The notes beneath the pieces were generated by a model. The model worked only from the letters and a program-made list of their open reading frames with translations, was not told the DNA's origin and searched no databases. Position numbers and translations under genes: made by a program. Positions 5,259 to 5,666 of a stretch of 5,666 nucleotides of DNA are shown here, in pieces. How positions within the stretch are numbered: the stretch's first letter is position 1; every line of letters begins with the position of its first letter. Source of the DNA: Chloroflexota bacterium (GTDB lineage: Bacteria > Chloroflexota > Dehalococcoidia > SM23-28-2 > RBG-16-64-32); assembly GCA_022561095.1 (NCBI GenBank), contig JADFRV010000148.1, positions 1 to 5,666 of the forward strand, read 5' to 3'.

Positions 5259-5666
5259 AAACATCTATCGCCAGTATCTTCTTCATCGAAAGGACGCCCA
5301 GGGCCTCCAACACCACGGCGGCTAGAAGCATGCCTTGTCCCGCAGTTGTCGTGAACAGCAACCCCACGTAGTCAGGGGCAATTAGCAGAAACAACAACAG
5401 CATGGCCACCGGCAAGCCGCCGATGACGATGCCGGTCATCCGCTGCTGGGAGGTGAGAGTCGCGATCTCTCCCCGAATGCGCTCCCGCTCACGCATCGTG
5501 AACGCGACGCTCTCCAGAACCTCCGCCAGGTTGCCGCCCACGCTGCGCTGAATGTTGACCGCCGTGAGCACCATCTCCAGATCCGGACTGTCTATCCGGT
5601 CTCCCATCGCCTGGAGTGCGTCCTCGGCGCTCATGCCCAGGTTGGCGTCCCGGAGCATCCGCTTCA
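5257..5666 (-). CDS. tadB: TadB, inner-membrane platform protein of a Tad/Flp pilus system, C-terminal part (5' end outside window)
   Basis: These are the last 135 residues of TadB, the partner of TadC in the pilus platform. The frame is open across the right edge, so the Met codon at 5658 is internal. Visible are the second half of the type II secretion F domain (DANLGMSAEDALQAMGDRI, then DLEMVLTAVNIQRSVGGNLA, LESVAFTMRERERIRGEI and TLTSQQRMTGIVI) and two membrane helices. The first follows the QQRMTG turn (roughly ORF residues 74-95, reaching LLFLLIAPDY). The second is near the end (about 107-125), before KKILAIDV. IQRSVGGNLAE and the closing IDV-type end are characteristic of TadB. It precedes tadC directly in the usual B-C order; tadA would be expected further right, outside the window. 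Confidence 0.92.
   Translation of the reverse strand, partial: KRMLRDANLGMSAEDALQAMGDRIDSPDLEMVLTAVNIQRSVGGNLAEVLESVAFTMRERERIRGEIATLTSQQRMTGIVIGGLPVAMLLLFLLIAPDYVGLLFTTTAGQGMLLAAVVLEALGVLSMKKILAIDV

Noticed and set aside
1..5666. CRISPR array, tRNA, rRNA, insertion sequence or attachment site
   Set aside because: No regularly spaced repeats, cloverleaf sequences, transposase or integrase motifs, or terminal inverted repeats were recognised.

Overview
The window looks like chromosomal DNA from a moderately GC-rich bacterium. The combination of a Tad TadB/TadC pair, an ECF sigma factor followed by a membrane protein with a DUF4367-like outer domain, and a short cytoplasmic DUF192 protein is most like Chloroflexota. 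That assignment is inference from gene style, not from a marker gene. Two convergent blocks meet at a strong hairpin terminator at 2709-2743.

Plus strand, left half. The 3' end of a class III adenylate/guanylate cyclase gene runs off the left edge (1-402). After a spacer of about 290 bases with no gene comes an ECF sigma factor (695-1315). Two bases later comes a one-pass membrane protein of 456 residues (1318-2688), which is very probably its anti-sigma partner. The cytoplasmic half of that protein carries three divergent copies of one helical module. The sigma/anti-sigma pair forms an envelope-sensing unit, and a candidate ECF-type promoter lies ahead of it at 571-597.

Minus strand, right half, in transcription order. 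The 3' part of tadB (5257 to the right edge) and a complete tadC (4333-5247) encode the inner-membrane platform of a Tad/Flp pilus. They are followed by an XRE-family regulator (xre-A, 3956-4315), a DUF192 protein (3543-3896), a 130-base spacer with a good sigma-70-type promoter overlapping an inverted repeat, a second XRE regulator (xre-B, 2945-3412), and a 59-codon gene (2763-2942) that a minimum-length filter would easily miss.

The most interesting point is the last three regulators. xre-A and xre-B are close paralogues with almost identical recognition helices, and both end in a short helical module starting (V/I)DP(D/E)LL. The 59-residue protein has this module but no DNA-binding domain. 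This is the architecture of Bacillus SinR/SinI, where a small protein made only of the dimerisation segment titrates the repressor. A SinI-like antagonist controlling the two XRE proteins beside a pilus locus is a reasonable, untested hypothesis.
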